Of a DNA stretch of 64,000 nt, positions 43,552 to 54,185 are shown piece by piece; position 1 is the stretch's first letter, and each line of letters starts with the position of its first letter. The notes beneath the pieces are model-generated. The model saw only the letters and a list, made by a program, of their open reading frames with translations, was not told where the DNA came from and did no database searches. This DNA is from Camellia lanceoleosa. Its lineage: Eukaryota > Streptophyta > Magnoliopsida > Ericales > Theaceae. The stretch covers positions 203,600,321-203,664,320 of the forward strand of contig CM045761.1 in the NCBI GenBank assembly GCA_025200525.1, written 5' to 3'. A program made the position numbers and the translations under genes.

Positions 43552-46126
43552 CATGCCATGATACACCTTTGAAGGGTAATTATGCCATCCTTTTTAGCTC
43601 ATATGATGGACAACTTTCCTAATGTCTGAATCATATGATGCAACACCAGGCTGAGAGAAGCCCAACGAATGTGAGATGCAAAGCCCCCCTCACCTCCGTA
43701 AGATGATATTGATACTAGGCTTGATATCATCACTCTGTTGAGTTTATAGTTCCTAACATGTCCATAGGTGACACAGGCTCAAATACTCGTAGGCGTATAC
43801 ATGTAGGTAGCCAAAAGTAACAACACTTGCATAGCTTGTACACATCCACCCATAACTTAGGTGTTCAAGGTCTCTAACTTTATCCCTAAGGCTGCTTTGG
43901 GCTTCTGCTATGCCGCCTCAGGCGATCCTTGACCATTGAAGTTCCTGCCTTCTTCACAAATGTTCAGAACCGACCACATCTAATACCTAGTACTTACAAT
44001 ATTTACACATACATAATATATAATAATGCATATGGTTGCCCCTTTTGAATTAATTTCCTGGCTCATCTACTCTGGTGGTGTGCAATTTGGATTTCCTTGT
44101 ACTTCTTTGCAGTGCCAATTTCTTGGTGTATAGGTGAATTGTCGGAGCAACGAGGCCAAGTTGAGGAGGAAATTGAATCATATGTTCTGTTTCTTACATC
44201 CATTAGAATAAACAAGAAAGAACTGATGGGAGAGGCTTGATGGTATATATCTTTGTTTGGTGGAATACGGCTAACTGGTAATGTTTCATGCTTTATGATT
44301 TGGACAACAATCAGTCTATGGGTTTGTCTTTAGTATTTTATTTTGCTGCTTTAACAGAAATGCTGCATGGAATTTTTACCCATTTAGAAAGTCAGTTTGT
44401 CTCAGAATATCAAGTAGCAATATTCTTGGATGCCTGATGCCTCTCCTACTGAGCGTTAATTTGTGACTGACATTTTCTAGTAGAAACTTTTGCTTGCGGT
44501 GGTTTAGTAGAAGTTTTGCAGTAGCAGAGTTTACATCTTGATGTCATGTCTGGTTTTGTTGTCTCTCTGCCCTCTTTTAATGAAATTTGCATATCTTTAT
44601 TGGCTCGGAGAGGAAGATGTAGGAAAGCTTGCAACTTATATGTCTCATTCTGTTTTTACCAAAGCTTTCAAAGGTGCATGTGTAATGTGAGATATTTTAT
44701 CCCTCATGAGGCAGAGGTGTAAGCATTTCAACTTTTGAATTTTTATATTTAGTAAATAAGTTAAATATTTTAATTTTAAAATTTGTAAAATAAATAAAAA
44801 CTAAATATAAAGGTGTAAATATTTTTTTGCTCAAGGCATCAAATATTTCACTGCAGAAAATGAAGTTTGTCTTTATTGCTTCTCTCTTTCCTGGCTCTCT
44901 TTGATGTCATCTTGATGTTTTGTTTTGTGGATTGGTTTTCCTGACCTTCTCTCCTATTTACCCCTACCATCCCAATATGTTCTCTTGTGCGTTACAAATT
45001 TGGCACATCCCAGCAGTACATCTTGTTGCCTGAATTGCAGTTTAGGAAGTAGCAGAGCAAAATGGTCTTTCTAATGAAGAGCCTTCTGCGTTCAAAAAAA
45101 AAAAAAAAATGAGGAGCCTTCACGTATTTCCAAACATCATGCTAAAATTGTTGATTTTTTAATGAGTGCTACTATTAGCATTTCATAAATTATTTTGGAC
45201 CTTCTAATTTTTAACTTTTTTTTTATTACAATAATAATTTCAAATAAAATTATTAAAAAGGACATCATTAATTTTTGGACACCCTATCTCACAATTAAAT
45301 TTACACACACTGCATCGTGAATTAGGATTTATGAAAATACCCACTTCCATCATCACCCATCTATCTTTCCCAAATTCTACTTTCATAACCTACCAACTCT
45401 TAAAATCTTGAATACCCTTTTGCGGTAATATTGCAGCGGTAAAAGTGACAACCATTTGACTATGTACATTTCTCTGGCAATGACCATGAGTGGAAGTTTT
45501 TCTGGTATCTACAGCTTCATAAGACGAGAGGAGTAAAACAATAAAAGTTTAGAGAAGGTTCATAGCTTTGATATTGTTCTTAGTTCAGAGGAGATTGGCC
45601 TTGTAAGGGTAAGTTTTTTGAAAAAAAATAGCAAAATAATAAAATATGTTCATCATTTGTTCGGGACTGAACTCTCAAACATATGATTGAAATTCAGGAA
45701 CGCATGCCCGAACATTACTTGTTTGTTCGGGAAGTTTTTGAACAAATAAACAACGTTCGGGAATGCAGGTCTGTACATGAAATTTTTTTAACACATTGAA
45801 CGGTCAAAAAACACATTGAACGGTCAAAATTGTTAACGCTTGTAAAAGTTTTCATATTTTTAAGTTCGGGAATACAGACCCGAACATGGAAATTCTTAAC
45901 ACATTAAATGGTCAAAATTTTTAATATTTGCTGAAGTTATTGGAAGTAATCCAAATCCATTATCAGGTTCAAAAGTTATTTTTTCATTGCATGTGTTGCT
46001 GCGTAGTTTTTTGCTGAACTCACAATTTTATAATATCCATTAATAAAGCCAACCAAACCAATTATTATAATTTTTTTCTGCAAGAGAAGAAATTATTATG
46101 AAAAAATTAAAAAATTATATGTATAT
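43552..46126. other. Non-coding region, mostly featureless
   Basis: No gene with recognisable motifs is seen. A diverged repeat with TTCGGGAATNCAG and CCCGAACAT words lies at 45658-45889. Poly-A runs occur near 45095. Confidence 0.5.
45658..45889. repeat. Diverged tandem repeat with GTTCGGG/CCCGAAC ends
   Basis: At least three imperfect blocks begin with TTCGGGA. Two end in CCCGAACA, and ACACATTGAACGGTCAAAA is duplicated at 45790-45830. The inverted GTTCGGG/CCCGAAC words could fold into stems. The origin is unknown. Confidence 0.45.
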
Positions 46127-46127
46127 G

Positions 46128-46179
<52 letters not shown>
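46127..46179. repeat. (AT)n(AG)n microsatellite
   Basis: About 18 bp of AT dinucleotides, then about 34 bp of AG dinucleotides. Confidence 0.95.
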
Positions 46180-46181
<2 letters not shown>

Positions 46182-46581
46182 TAACTGTGATAATGGTGGA
46201 TGAGGCAGTAGAGACAGTAATCACATTGACTCTTTTTCTTCTTGGTGGGTTTTGTTAGGATTTTTTGGAAGAGGGTGTTTTTGGGGTGTGGGAGTGTGCA
46301 TTCAATGGGTAGAATGTGGAATGTTTTTACAATGATAATTTTGGTATTATTTGAGGGGAAAAAGAAATTTTGAAGGTTTCAAAATTTATAAATAGAGGCC
46401 CAAACAAATGGAGAATCCAAAATAATTCATGGGATGCTAATAGAACCATTCTTTTTTAATTTATAAAAGATTAAAAAAAACTATTGACTAATCTATTTAT
46501 TCAATTATTAAAACTAATAATTATTTCTTAATTTATGATTTTCAAAGGAGAATAGATTATTTACGGATGGTCTGTAGAGGT

Positions 46582-47234
46582 AGGGGTGCCACTCGGGCAG
46601 GTTCGGTCGAGTTGGGAGGTAGTTCAAGCCCAGCCCCAGTTGTACTAAGACTTGCCCAGGCTCGCCCAAGCCCAAATTGTAATGCGAGATTTCCTGTCTA
46701 AGCCCGACCCGAGTTAAATCCGAATTGCCCGAATTGTAAATGAATTTTAGTTTTTTTTTTTTTTTTTTTTTTTTATAGCTACGTTATTAAATTATAAAAA
46801 TTGGACTCTATTTATATTTTTTTTATATAGAAAATCATTAATACCATCAAGACAAATAATTTATATAATGTAAGAGAGATGTCGTTATAGTAGTCTTTAT
46901 AATTTATAAGTGAAAAAGAATGTAATATTTTATGTTATTTGTACATATAATATATATTTAATATGATTTAATAATTTAAATTACTTTAATATCATATAAT
47001 AGTTAATAATTGATATGTATATTTAATATTTATATATATTTATATCTGTATAATTCAGGTTTCGGATTGCTTGGGTTGTTGGACATCTTTGCCCAAGCTC
47101 ATCCAAATTTAATTCAAACTTTTAAATTTTTGTCTAAATTCATACTAAATTTAAAAATATCTTATTCAAGCCCCTAAAAAAAATTCAAATTGAGTTTGAG
47201 TTGTCAATGTTGAACCTGCCTAAGTTACCTCTGT
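46582..47234. mobile_element. Non-autonomous hAT-type element
   Basis: Flanked by an 8-bp duplication gtagaggt (46574-46581, 47235-47242), the length typical of hAT. The imperfect inverted ends share GGCAGGTTC (left AGGGGTGCCACTCGGGCAGG; right end complement AGAGGTAACTTAGGCAGG). The 653-bp interior is AT-rich and non-coding. The left part, with repeated GCCC(A/G)A words, resembles common plant hAT ends. Confidence 0.78.
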
Positions 47235-47242
47235 GTAGAGGT

Positions 47243-47486
47243 AGAGTTTTACGGGCATCAATCAAAAGGTGCCACAAACAAAAATTGTGCCCTCAACAAA
47301 ATTTCCTCCTCTTCCAAACCTTGCCTCTGCGGCGTTCGTATCCTCTGGATTTTTCCATTGTCAGGGCCTGCTACGAAAATCAACAGATCCATCCCAGCTG
47401 CAAAACCCATGTGAATCCCTTACCCTTGAATGAATACTGTACCATTCAAAACCCATGGTGATTGTGAGGGGAGATTTGCACCGGGT
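47243..47486 (+). other. Short unassigned segment before the plus-strand Tat element
   Basis: Part of an open frame (to 47461) with no recognised motif, for example SYPLDFSIVRACYENQQIHP. It could be the remains of a gene cut by the Tat insertion, or chance. Confidence 0.25.
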
Positions 47487-48367
47487 TGTACGGCCGAGCA
47501 ATGATGACAACAGGCTTGATGGAGTGTACGGCGCCGAGCTAACTCTCACGTCGGCACGGCCAGCAACCTGACTCGCACGGTCAGGGATATCGACCGGTCA
47601 GGCACTAACTGGCGTTGCCGAGCTGCGGCTTGCACGAAGTGGACGGAGCTCAGGGTTACGGTGATGGTGCCGAGCTAGATGGAGACTTGAGGAGCGACTT
47701 AAGACGCGGTATGCGCCTAGGCGGTCGTTTGAGATAGGCAGCGTCCGTAGGACCGAGATGGATGGTTGGACGGTTGGAGGCCGGCATGCCTCGCCCGGCT
47801 GGTCCTGGTGAACCGGTCGATAATAGCTCGGTCGAGCCGGTCAGGCTTTCACCTGATTCCAAGTTATCAGTCAAAGACGCATAGCACGGTTATGTAGTGG
47901 CAAGTCTCCCCAAGTGTTAGGCCGGTCATGGTACCTCGGTTAAGGGTGCCACCTGGGCCAATGGGGTGAGGGAGAGGACATCTGCTCCACACACGCCATA
48001 ATACCGTTAGACAGTTCTGTGTGTAGTGGTGGAAGGACAAAACCTTTACACGCGTAAGGTGGTGAAAGGCGCGCACTGCCACCTGTCCAGGAAAGGACAA
48101 CAGAGGTAGTGCGCGCACAATCTTGAGGCTGCATGGCCAGCCTAGAAATAGGGAAAGAGACGAAGGCTACAGGTATGCGAACTCACTCTCACAAACACTC
48201 TGGTCTCATTGTCTTCTTCCTTAGTGAACTGACTTGATCGTCGGAGGGTCTTTCCGGCACACCACCGCCGGGCAGCTCACCATTTTTGTGTCACAGAGAT
48301 AAACGCCGTCACCAGAAGCTTGACGTTCAAGGCGTACGGAGAGCAAATGATATTTCGCCCCTGTACA
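47487..48367 (+). repeat. 5' LTR of the plus-strand Tat element
   Basis: Ends TGTACA next to the primer site and probably begins TGTACGGCC at 47487, giving short inverted ends. The U5 part (48250-48290) resembles the LTR at 20300-20370. The left boundary lacks confirmation by a target duplication. Confidence 0.65.
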
Positions 48368-48369
48368 AT

Positions 48370-48386
48370 TGGTGCCGTCTGTGGGA
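48370..48386 (+). other. Primer binding site of the plus-strand Tat element
   Basis: TGGTGCCGTCTGTGGGA. Compared with TGGCGCCGT in the other Tat copy it has one C-to-T change in a CG context. Confidence 0.7.
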
Positions 48387-48435
48387 AAAGGTTTGATACT
48401 CAACCCTTGTTCTGTAAGCTTCTTCGACCATTTCC

Positions 48436-48990
48436 ATGGCCAACAACGATGAGGTTCCGCTGTCCGTCGTCGATGGCGTCACTCTAGAGTATGTCCGAAG
48501 GAGAGAAGGGCCCCCCAATGTTCCAGCCATGGCAGGCCTGGAAACCTCTTCGCGAGGAGCGCGTGACAAGCGTGGGAGGAGTTCAGATCGTTCACAGAGT
48601 CCGGAGGGCCGCCGATGCCGGGGGGAGTCCCGTGAGCAACGCTTGGAACACAAACTCAAGGACCAAGATGCCCTCATTCGCAAGATGACGGCGGAGATGG
48701 AGCTACTGAAGCGCCAAGTGAGGGGGAAGGGTGTTGCTGGAAAGGGCAACCTCAGTGAGCACACCCCCTCCCCTCGTTCTAGCAGTCGCCACCAGAGGAG
48801 GACTCATTCAATCTCCATCACCAGGAGCTATGGGGTGGGAGATTCAAACCAGCGAGAGGGCAGATCCTTCACTCGCGACAGCACCTATCGCCTCTCACGC
48901 CCATCATCGACGTCGCAATACTCTTCCTCCTTCCGTTCCAGGGATCTCAGGGACGTGCTGGAGGAGAGAGCGCGCCGTCGGGAGGCTTAG
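48436..48990 (+). CDS. Tat Gag N-terminal part
   Basis: A 184-residue frame starting MANNDEVPLSVVDGVTLEY. It has an Arg/Ser-rich stretch, a helix LKDQDALIRKMTAEMELLKR, and ends DLRDVLEERARRREA at a TAG. The next frame (49012 on) is in the same phase. In the minus-strand copy the corresponding text runs through a Gln codon (PQRVPALQRL against stop-RVPTLQRL). So this is one Gag interrupted by a single CAG-to-TAG change. Confidence 0.85.
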   Translation: MANNDEVPLSVVDGVTLEYVRRREGPPNVPAMAGLETSSRGARDKRGRSSDRSQSPEGRRCRGESREQRLEHKLKDQDALIRKMTAEMELLKRQVRGKGVAGKGNLSEHTPSPRSSSRHQRRTHSISITRSYGVGDSNQREGRSFTRDSTYRLSRPSSTSQYSSSFRSRDLRDVLEERARRREA

Positions 48991-49011
48991 AGGGTACCGA
49001 CACTCCAGAGG

Positions 49012-50754
49012 TTGAGTGCCCCAGTTCGTTGCAGTGAAGAAGTGATGATGCCGGCACCCAGAGACAAAGAGCTGGTGGACAAAGAGCTGGCAAGGCTTAC
49101 AGCCACGCCGTTGTCCCCAGAGATTGAGAGCACCCCACTCCCTGCTGGATTCCACCAGCCAAAATTCACTTTGTACGACGGCAAGACGGATCCGTACATG
49201 CATGTGAGTCATTACCGGCAAGTGATGGCTGGCCACCGTCGGAACGATGCCTTGATGTGCCTCATATTCCCAGCAAGCTTGGGAGAGCTGGGCTTGAAGT
49301 GGTTCGAAAGGCTCCCGGAGGGGAGTATTGAGGGGTGGCAGCAACTAGCGGAAGCCTTCGTCACCAGATTCAAGACCAACACTCGAACGCCGAAAGAGGT
49401 CGACCATCTCCTGGGCGTCAAGATGGAGTCTGGGAGTTCACTGAAGGCATACAATGCGAAGTATTGGGAAACTTACAATGAGATCCTCGACTGCCCTACC
49501 AATCTGGCGATCACTCAATACAAGAGGGGCCTCCCAGTCGGACATAGGCTGCGAGACTCATTCACGATGCATCAGCCGACCACCATGGAATCTTTGATGC
49601 AGCGGATCAACGAACACATTCGTGTGGAAGATGATGCCGCATCTGTGACCGAGAAGGATAATCCAGTCGCGGTGGACAGAAGGGTAGCGGGGAAAGTTCA
49701 TTCGGTCGGTCAGGAGGAAAACCGCCCTAGTGACCGACCAAAAGATCAGCGTCGAGGGACCGGCCAAAATGACAGAAACAGAGGTCGTAAAAATGACCGG
49801 GCTGATGCACCCCGCGACGCAGCAGAGGATGCCAAGAGAAAACTGAAGGCGCGGACAGGGATTACCACGGTCTTCAAAATTCCCATCTACAGCATTTTGA
49901 GCGAGATCCGCGGGGAGCCTTTTGTCCGTTGGCCGGCCAAGCTGGGAAGCGCGCAGCGGGGCTTCAATCCGAAGTATCGCTGCACCTTCTATGAAGAACG
50001 GGGGCACCGGACAGAAGATTGCTTGCCGCTCAAACAACATTTGGAGGAGTTGGTGGCGGCAGGGCATCTTGACCAATATATTGATGGGGGAGTCAAGGCT
50101 GCGCCGATTGGACAAACCGAGCCAAACGGAATGGCCGCCATAGAGGCGCCCCCACAGGGTGTAATCAACGTCATCCATGGCATTATTGAACCGGCGATGG
50201 TCTGTGAGCTTAGAGGGATGATCAAGAAGGCCGAGCATATGAGGGAAGTGCTCTCAGTCCAGCCCGCGGTAAAGAGGGGAAAAACTGAGGAGAAAGACGT
50301 CCTTTCGTTCTCTACCAAAGACTTGGAAAGGGTGCAGATGCCGCACAATGACGCTTTGGTAGTGACACTTCGCGTCAAAGATTTCGATATCAAGAGAATA
50401 TTGATCGACCAGGGGAGTTCGGTCGAAATAATGTATTATGACGCGTTCAAACAAATGAAGTTAGAAGACAAGGATTTGGCTCCTGCGACATCTCCTTTGG
50501 TCGGCTTCAACTCGCAACCAGAATGGCCGATCGGAAAGATTATCTTGCCGGTTAAGGCGGGATCGGTTGTGAAGCAGGTAGAATTCTGGGTGCTCAAAGT
50601 GCCATCGACTTATAATTTGATTCTAGGCAGAGGTTGGCTACACGCCATGCAAGCGGTTGCTTCAACGTTCCATCAAGTCATGCGCTTTCCGGCGTCCAAC
50701 GGGCAAATAGAGGAAGTCCAGGAGACCGGTGATGGCCAAGCCGTATTAAAGTAA
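49012..50754 (+). CDS. Tat Gag core and protease
   Basis: A 580-residue frame. The Gag core is at residues about 45-200 (PLPAGFHQPKFTLYDGKTDP, LGELGLKWFERLPEGSIEGW, AFVTRFKTNTRTP, NLAITQYKRGLPVGHRLRDS). A reduced zinc motif follows (CTFYEERGHRTEDCLPLKQ). The protease part starts around residue 440 with DALVVTLRVKDFDIKRILID. Its expected active site reads DQGSS, not the usual D-T/S-G, followed by EIMYYDAFKQMKLEDKDLAP and NLILGRGWLHAM. The frame ends at 50754. Downstream sequence (to 51049) continues the protease-RT linker in broken frames. Confidence 0.92.
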   Translation: MSAPVRCSEEVMMPAPRDKELVDKELARLTATPLSPEIESTPLPAGFHQPKFTLYDGKTDPYMHVSHYRQVMAGHRRNDALMCLIFPASLGELGLKWFERLPEGSIEGWQQLAEAFVTRFKTNTRTPKEVDHLLGVKMESGSSLKAYNAKYWETYNEILDCPTNLAITQYKRGLPVGHRLRDSFTMHQPTTMESLMQRINEHIRVEDDAASVTEKDNPVAVDRRVAGKVHSVGQEENRPSDRPKDQRRGTGQNDRNRGRKNDRADAPRDAAEDAKRKLKARTGITTVFKIPIYSILSEIRGEPFVRWPAKLGSAQRGFNPKYRCTFYEERGHRTEDCLPLKQHLEELVAAGHLDQYIDGGVKAAPIGQTEPNGMAAIEAPPQGVINVIHGIIEPAMVCELRGMIKKAEHMREVLSVQPAVKRGKTEEKDVLSFSTKDLERVQMPHNDALVVTLRVKDFDIKRILIDQGSSVEIMYYDAFKQMKLEDKDLAPATSPLVGFNSQPEWPIGKIILPVKAGSVVKQVEFWVLKVPSTYNLILGRGWLHAMQAVASTFHQVMRFPASNGQIEEVQETGDGQAVLK

Positions 50755-51049
50755 ATGGCGGTAATGGCGGCCAAAGGGTTTGTTCAGATGATAGAGGGGC
50801 CCGGGGGAAAGGAGGTCCTTGAAGACGTGGGCAGAAAGGCCGAAGAAAAGTCAGTCGAAGATTTGGTGGAGGGGCGCATTGACGAAAACGACCCGGCTAA
50901 GTTCTTCCTCCTGGGGTCGTCTTTGTCCAGCGCCCAACGGTCGGATTAGGTCAACCTCTTGGTTTCCAACTTGGAGGCTTTCGCATGGACGCCTTACGCA
51001 TTGCACCATCTTTGAGTGGTGGCGTGAAGAGTGAAGAATCTGTTGGAAG
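50755..51049 (+). pseudogene. Protease-RT linker of the Tat element (broken)
   Basis: FFLLGSSLSSAQRSD and VSNLEAFAWTPYA are recognisable, the same linker as in the minus-strand copy (1-240). Stops lie at 50947 and 51013, and the part expected after AFAWTPY seems shortened. It ends NLLEAG at the solo LTR insertion and resumes in phase at 53541. Confidence 0.8.
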
Positions 51050-52109
51050 CCGGGTGTAACAACCCTCGTACCGATTATCGAATAACCACTGAATTATATA
51101 CTGATTATTGCTAAACTGGACCGCTAATGACCGATAATCGAATTAAATGAAGTACTGAATGGACCGATTGAAATCGAAACCGAAATTGAATAAGTCCATC
51201 TATTGTGTTGCATTTTATCTGTTGCCCATGTGATTATCTGTTTGTGATTTCATGTTTAAACTGCTAATTGAAGGCCTTATCGGCGGCCGATTTAAAAACC
51301 GTTTGATGTTTTGGAATCAGTAGAATATTTGTGATTTAACGGTATAGTTATCTGAAAATTGATTATGAATGATTAAATTAGATTTAAACGAATTAATTGT
51401 CAAGTTTGACTTAATTACCGAATTGCCATTGAGTGGCTTTTGTTGTTTGAGTCTTACACTTAGAAACAACATTCCCTCAGCCATATTTTGAGTGTATAGC
51501 CGACCAAGGGAGAGAGTTTGAGTGAGGGAGTGATTTCATCTTGTGTATTGGCTTACCCTTGATGATTTGCTTGAGACTTGAAGTGTAGATTGCAAATTTA
51601 ACTCCCACACCTTGATTTCAAGACTTAAGCAAGGTAAATGAACCCTTCATTGTTGCATGTAAGGTTGTTCTTGCATGAATCAAGTTGAATTGTGGAGTTA
51701 AGGCATAAATTAGTTCAAAAGGGTAGGATTATAGCTTAATCCATGCATGCATGTTTGAATTGATAAGGTTGAGTGGAATCCATGGTAAAAATGTACATGC
51801 ATGCTCATATTCATGTTTAAATCCATGTATTCACCATGTTCTTGAAGAAATGAGTCCTTTTGGACAAGAATTGAAGCTTGAATTTGTTTTAAAGTTCATG
51901 CATTTCATGTTTTGAAATTATTCTTGAAATGGGTTTGAATAATGGCTTAAATTGACCAACTCTTGGCCCTTGCATGTACAAATTGAGCTTTAAAACTTGT
52001 TGTGCTATGAGTTTGAAATGTTTTCCCAGAATTTGGGCCCAAGAGGTTGAGTTTTTGGGTGTAGAATGCTTGGTTCGAACTTGGGAGACAAATCTGGAAA
52101 TTCCAGATT

Positions 52110-52320
52110 TTGCTTCCTCGCTCGAGCGAAGGATTCCTCGCTCGGGCGAGCCCCTTTATTCAGGCTCGCCGAGCGAGCATCGGCGTGGTATCGCGTAAAA
52201 TCCAAGAACCAAGATTTTTATCGTTTCATCGACCGCCGGCGAAGGATTGTCCGCTCGAGCGAAGCCTTTGATTTTGCAACCTCGCTCGAGCGAAGGAAAG
52301 ATTTCGCCGAGCGAGACCAC
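52110..52320. repeat. Cluster of CGCTCGAGCG-type palindromes in the solo LTR
   Basis: CCTCGCTCGAGCGAAGGA and close variants occur about six times (near 52116, 52136, 52165, 52249, 52279 and 52300). Each is self-complementary over about 8-12 bases. Confidence 0.8.
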
Positions 52321-52758
52321 TGCTTCAAAGAACTTTTGGAAAATGCCCTCCATTGTATTTTTGCGTCCTCATCCCATTCTAGGCATTCTTAGGCCTAGTT
52401 TAAAACATCTTAATGAGGATAGAGGTGTAGAACACACCAAGGCAAATGTAAGGATGAGGTTGTGATCTTTTCCAATTATGAAACTTAGTGTGTTCAATCT
52501 GCTAATCAGTATAGGTTGGCATTTCGAGGAGACGCTCTAACTACTGTTAGCCGAAACACTGTGGTTAGCAATTGGATAGAAATATGTTCAAAAAAATGAC
52601 TATCTCTTGAGCATCTTCATCGATTGAACTATCATCGAATCAAGCATCGAATCGTTTCATCGATATCGAATGAATGTATATCCGATATCTGAATGATAAT
52701 GTGACATCCTTAGCAACTATTGTACATTGTTATTCGCCATCGAGGAGACATTTCCTTG

Positions 52759-52877
52759 CTATCGACGGTCTGTGAACGGATAGCCCCACCGACGGTCTAT
52801 GAACGGGTGGATTTGCCAAGCGTGCTATCGACGGTCTCTGAACGGATAGCCCCCATCGACGGTCTATGAACGGGTGG
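52759..52877. repeat. Tandem hairpin repeat in the solo LTR
   Basis: Four half-units of about 33 bp share GACGGTCTNTGAACG. The flanking bases pair as CTATC/GATAG in units 1 and 3, CCACC/GGTGG in unit 2 and CATC/GGTG in unit 4. Confidence 0.8.
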
Positions 52878-53540
52878 AATTATGTACGGTTTCCATGTTG
52901 GAACCACTACTGTACTGTTATGCTAATGAATGACTGTTATGGCCTCAAGTGAGAGTCACAAATTGAATGATTGATGAGCAAATTGAAATGATTAGTGTCA
53001 AGACTGAAAGGACATTCATTCTTAACCCTTTATGCATTATGTTATTCACTGGGCTTTAGCTCACTGCTCATATGTATATGTAGGTGATCAAGCACCGAGT
53101 CAAAGCTAGAGGCGTCAGGGTTAATCCCAATTTTGTCAAGCCAACCATCGTGCCTCGCTGTGAGGTTCCAAACCTGCCAAGCTAAGGCTAGGGGCGTAAT
53201 GTGTTTCCCCTCGCATCGTTTTTGCCATCTTTGTATTGATGGAATGTTTGCACTGATCGCATCAGTATATATAGGGCTTAGGTCCCTATTCCACTGACTG
53301 AAGGATATGTATATATGTCTATATGTACTATTCTGTACTGTACTGTCTATGCATATGTGGATAAGAATGTTTTTGGCATACAGATTTTCACAGCTCAATG
53401 GACACTAGTTATTTACTGTATTGGCTTCACGAACCCATTGCTCTCTTTAAGCCTGTACCCGTTTCAAAGAGCCTTGGTAATCTCTTCTTGGCGATTCTGA
53501 TGCTAAACCCATAGGGCCGGGTTTGGGTCGTGACACCGGG

Positions 53541-54185
53541 GCCATAGAAGAGGTGCAATACCCGCGGTGGATATCTAACACGGTGGTGGTTCCTAAGAAG
53601 AACGGCAAGTGGCGAGTCTGCGTGGATTACAAGATTGTCAACCGCGCATGCCCAAAGGATAGCTTTCCTCTCCCACGAATTGACCAGCTGGTGGACTTAA
53701 CCGCTGGCCATCAGAGGTTCAGCTTCTTGGATACATATCGCGGTTACCATCAGATAGCCATGTACAAGCCGGACAGGGTGATCACGTCCTTCATTACCCC
53801 CAGAGGCTTATACTGCTACAAGGTCATGCCGTTCGGATTGAAGAACGCCGGGGCAACCTTTCAGCGGATGGTGACAAAGATGTTCGCTCCTCTCTTGGGC
53901 CGAACTATGGAAGCCTATATCGACGACATGGTGGTGAAGAGTAAGGAGAAGTCTCAGCACCTCGCCGACCTAACAGAAATGTTTGCCATACTCAAGCGCC
54001 ACAAGCTTCGCCTGAATGCCTCTAAGTGCGCCTTTGGAGTTGGCACTAGGAAATTCCTAGGTTTTCTGGTCACAAACCGGGGAATTGAGGCCGACCCATC
54101 GCAAATCAAGGCAATACAAGAGTTGGAGCGCCCTAACTCCACGAAGGACGTGCAACATCTTGTCGGGATGGCGTACCAACAATGA
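53541..54185 (+). CDS. Tat reverse transcriptase
   Basis: The frame is open from just before the solo LTR right duplication and codes for RT. It contains [72 protein letters not shown], the catalytic [10 protein letters not shown] and [20 protein letters not shown]. It reads DNA copies from the element RNA. A frameshift after LVGMAYQQ moves the coding sequence into the frame at 54182. The true polyprotein continues from the protease side across the solo LTR. Confidence 0.93.
   Translation, partial: AIEEVQYPRWISNTVVVPKKNGKWRVCVDYKIVNRACPKDSFPLPRIDQLVDLTAGHQRFSFLDTYRGYHQIAMYKPDRVITSFITPRGLYCYKVMPFGLKNAGATFQRMVTKMFAPLLGRTMEAYIDDMVVKSKEKSQHLADLTEMFAILKRHKLRLNASKCAFGVGTRKFLGFLVTNRGIEADPSQIKAIQELERPNSTKDVQHLVGMAYQQ

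Larger units (their letters stand above)
51055..53535 (+). repeat. Solo LTR of a third LTR-element family
   Basis: A 2481-bp sequence from TGTAACAACCC to GGGTCGTGACA, flanked by the duplication ccggg (51050-51054, 53536-53540). Removing it joins LLEAG to [10 protein letters not shown] in the RT of the Tat element, which proves an insertion. There is no internal region, so it is a recombined solo LTR. TATATATAG at about 53265-53275 on the plus strand, near the right end, suggests plus orientation. It contains GC-rich palindromes (52110-52320) and a small tandem hairpin repeat (52759-52877). Confidence 0.92.

Noticed and set aside
43590..43660. C/D snoRNA-like boxes (ATGATGG, CTGA, ATGATGC, CTGA)
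   Set aside because: The C boxes do not match TGATGA fully, no terminal stem forms and no rRNA target is apparent.
49558..50238. 226-residue minus-strand frame opposite the plus-strand Tat Gag
   Set aside because: Shadow of the 580-residue Gag-protease frame; no domain is visible in it.
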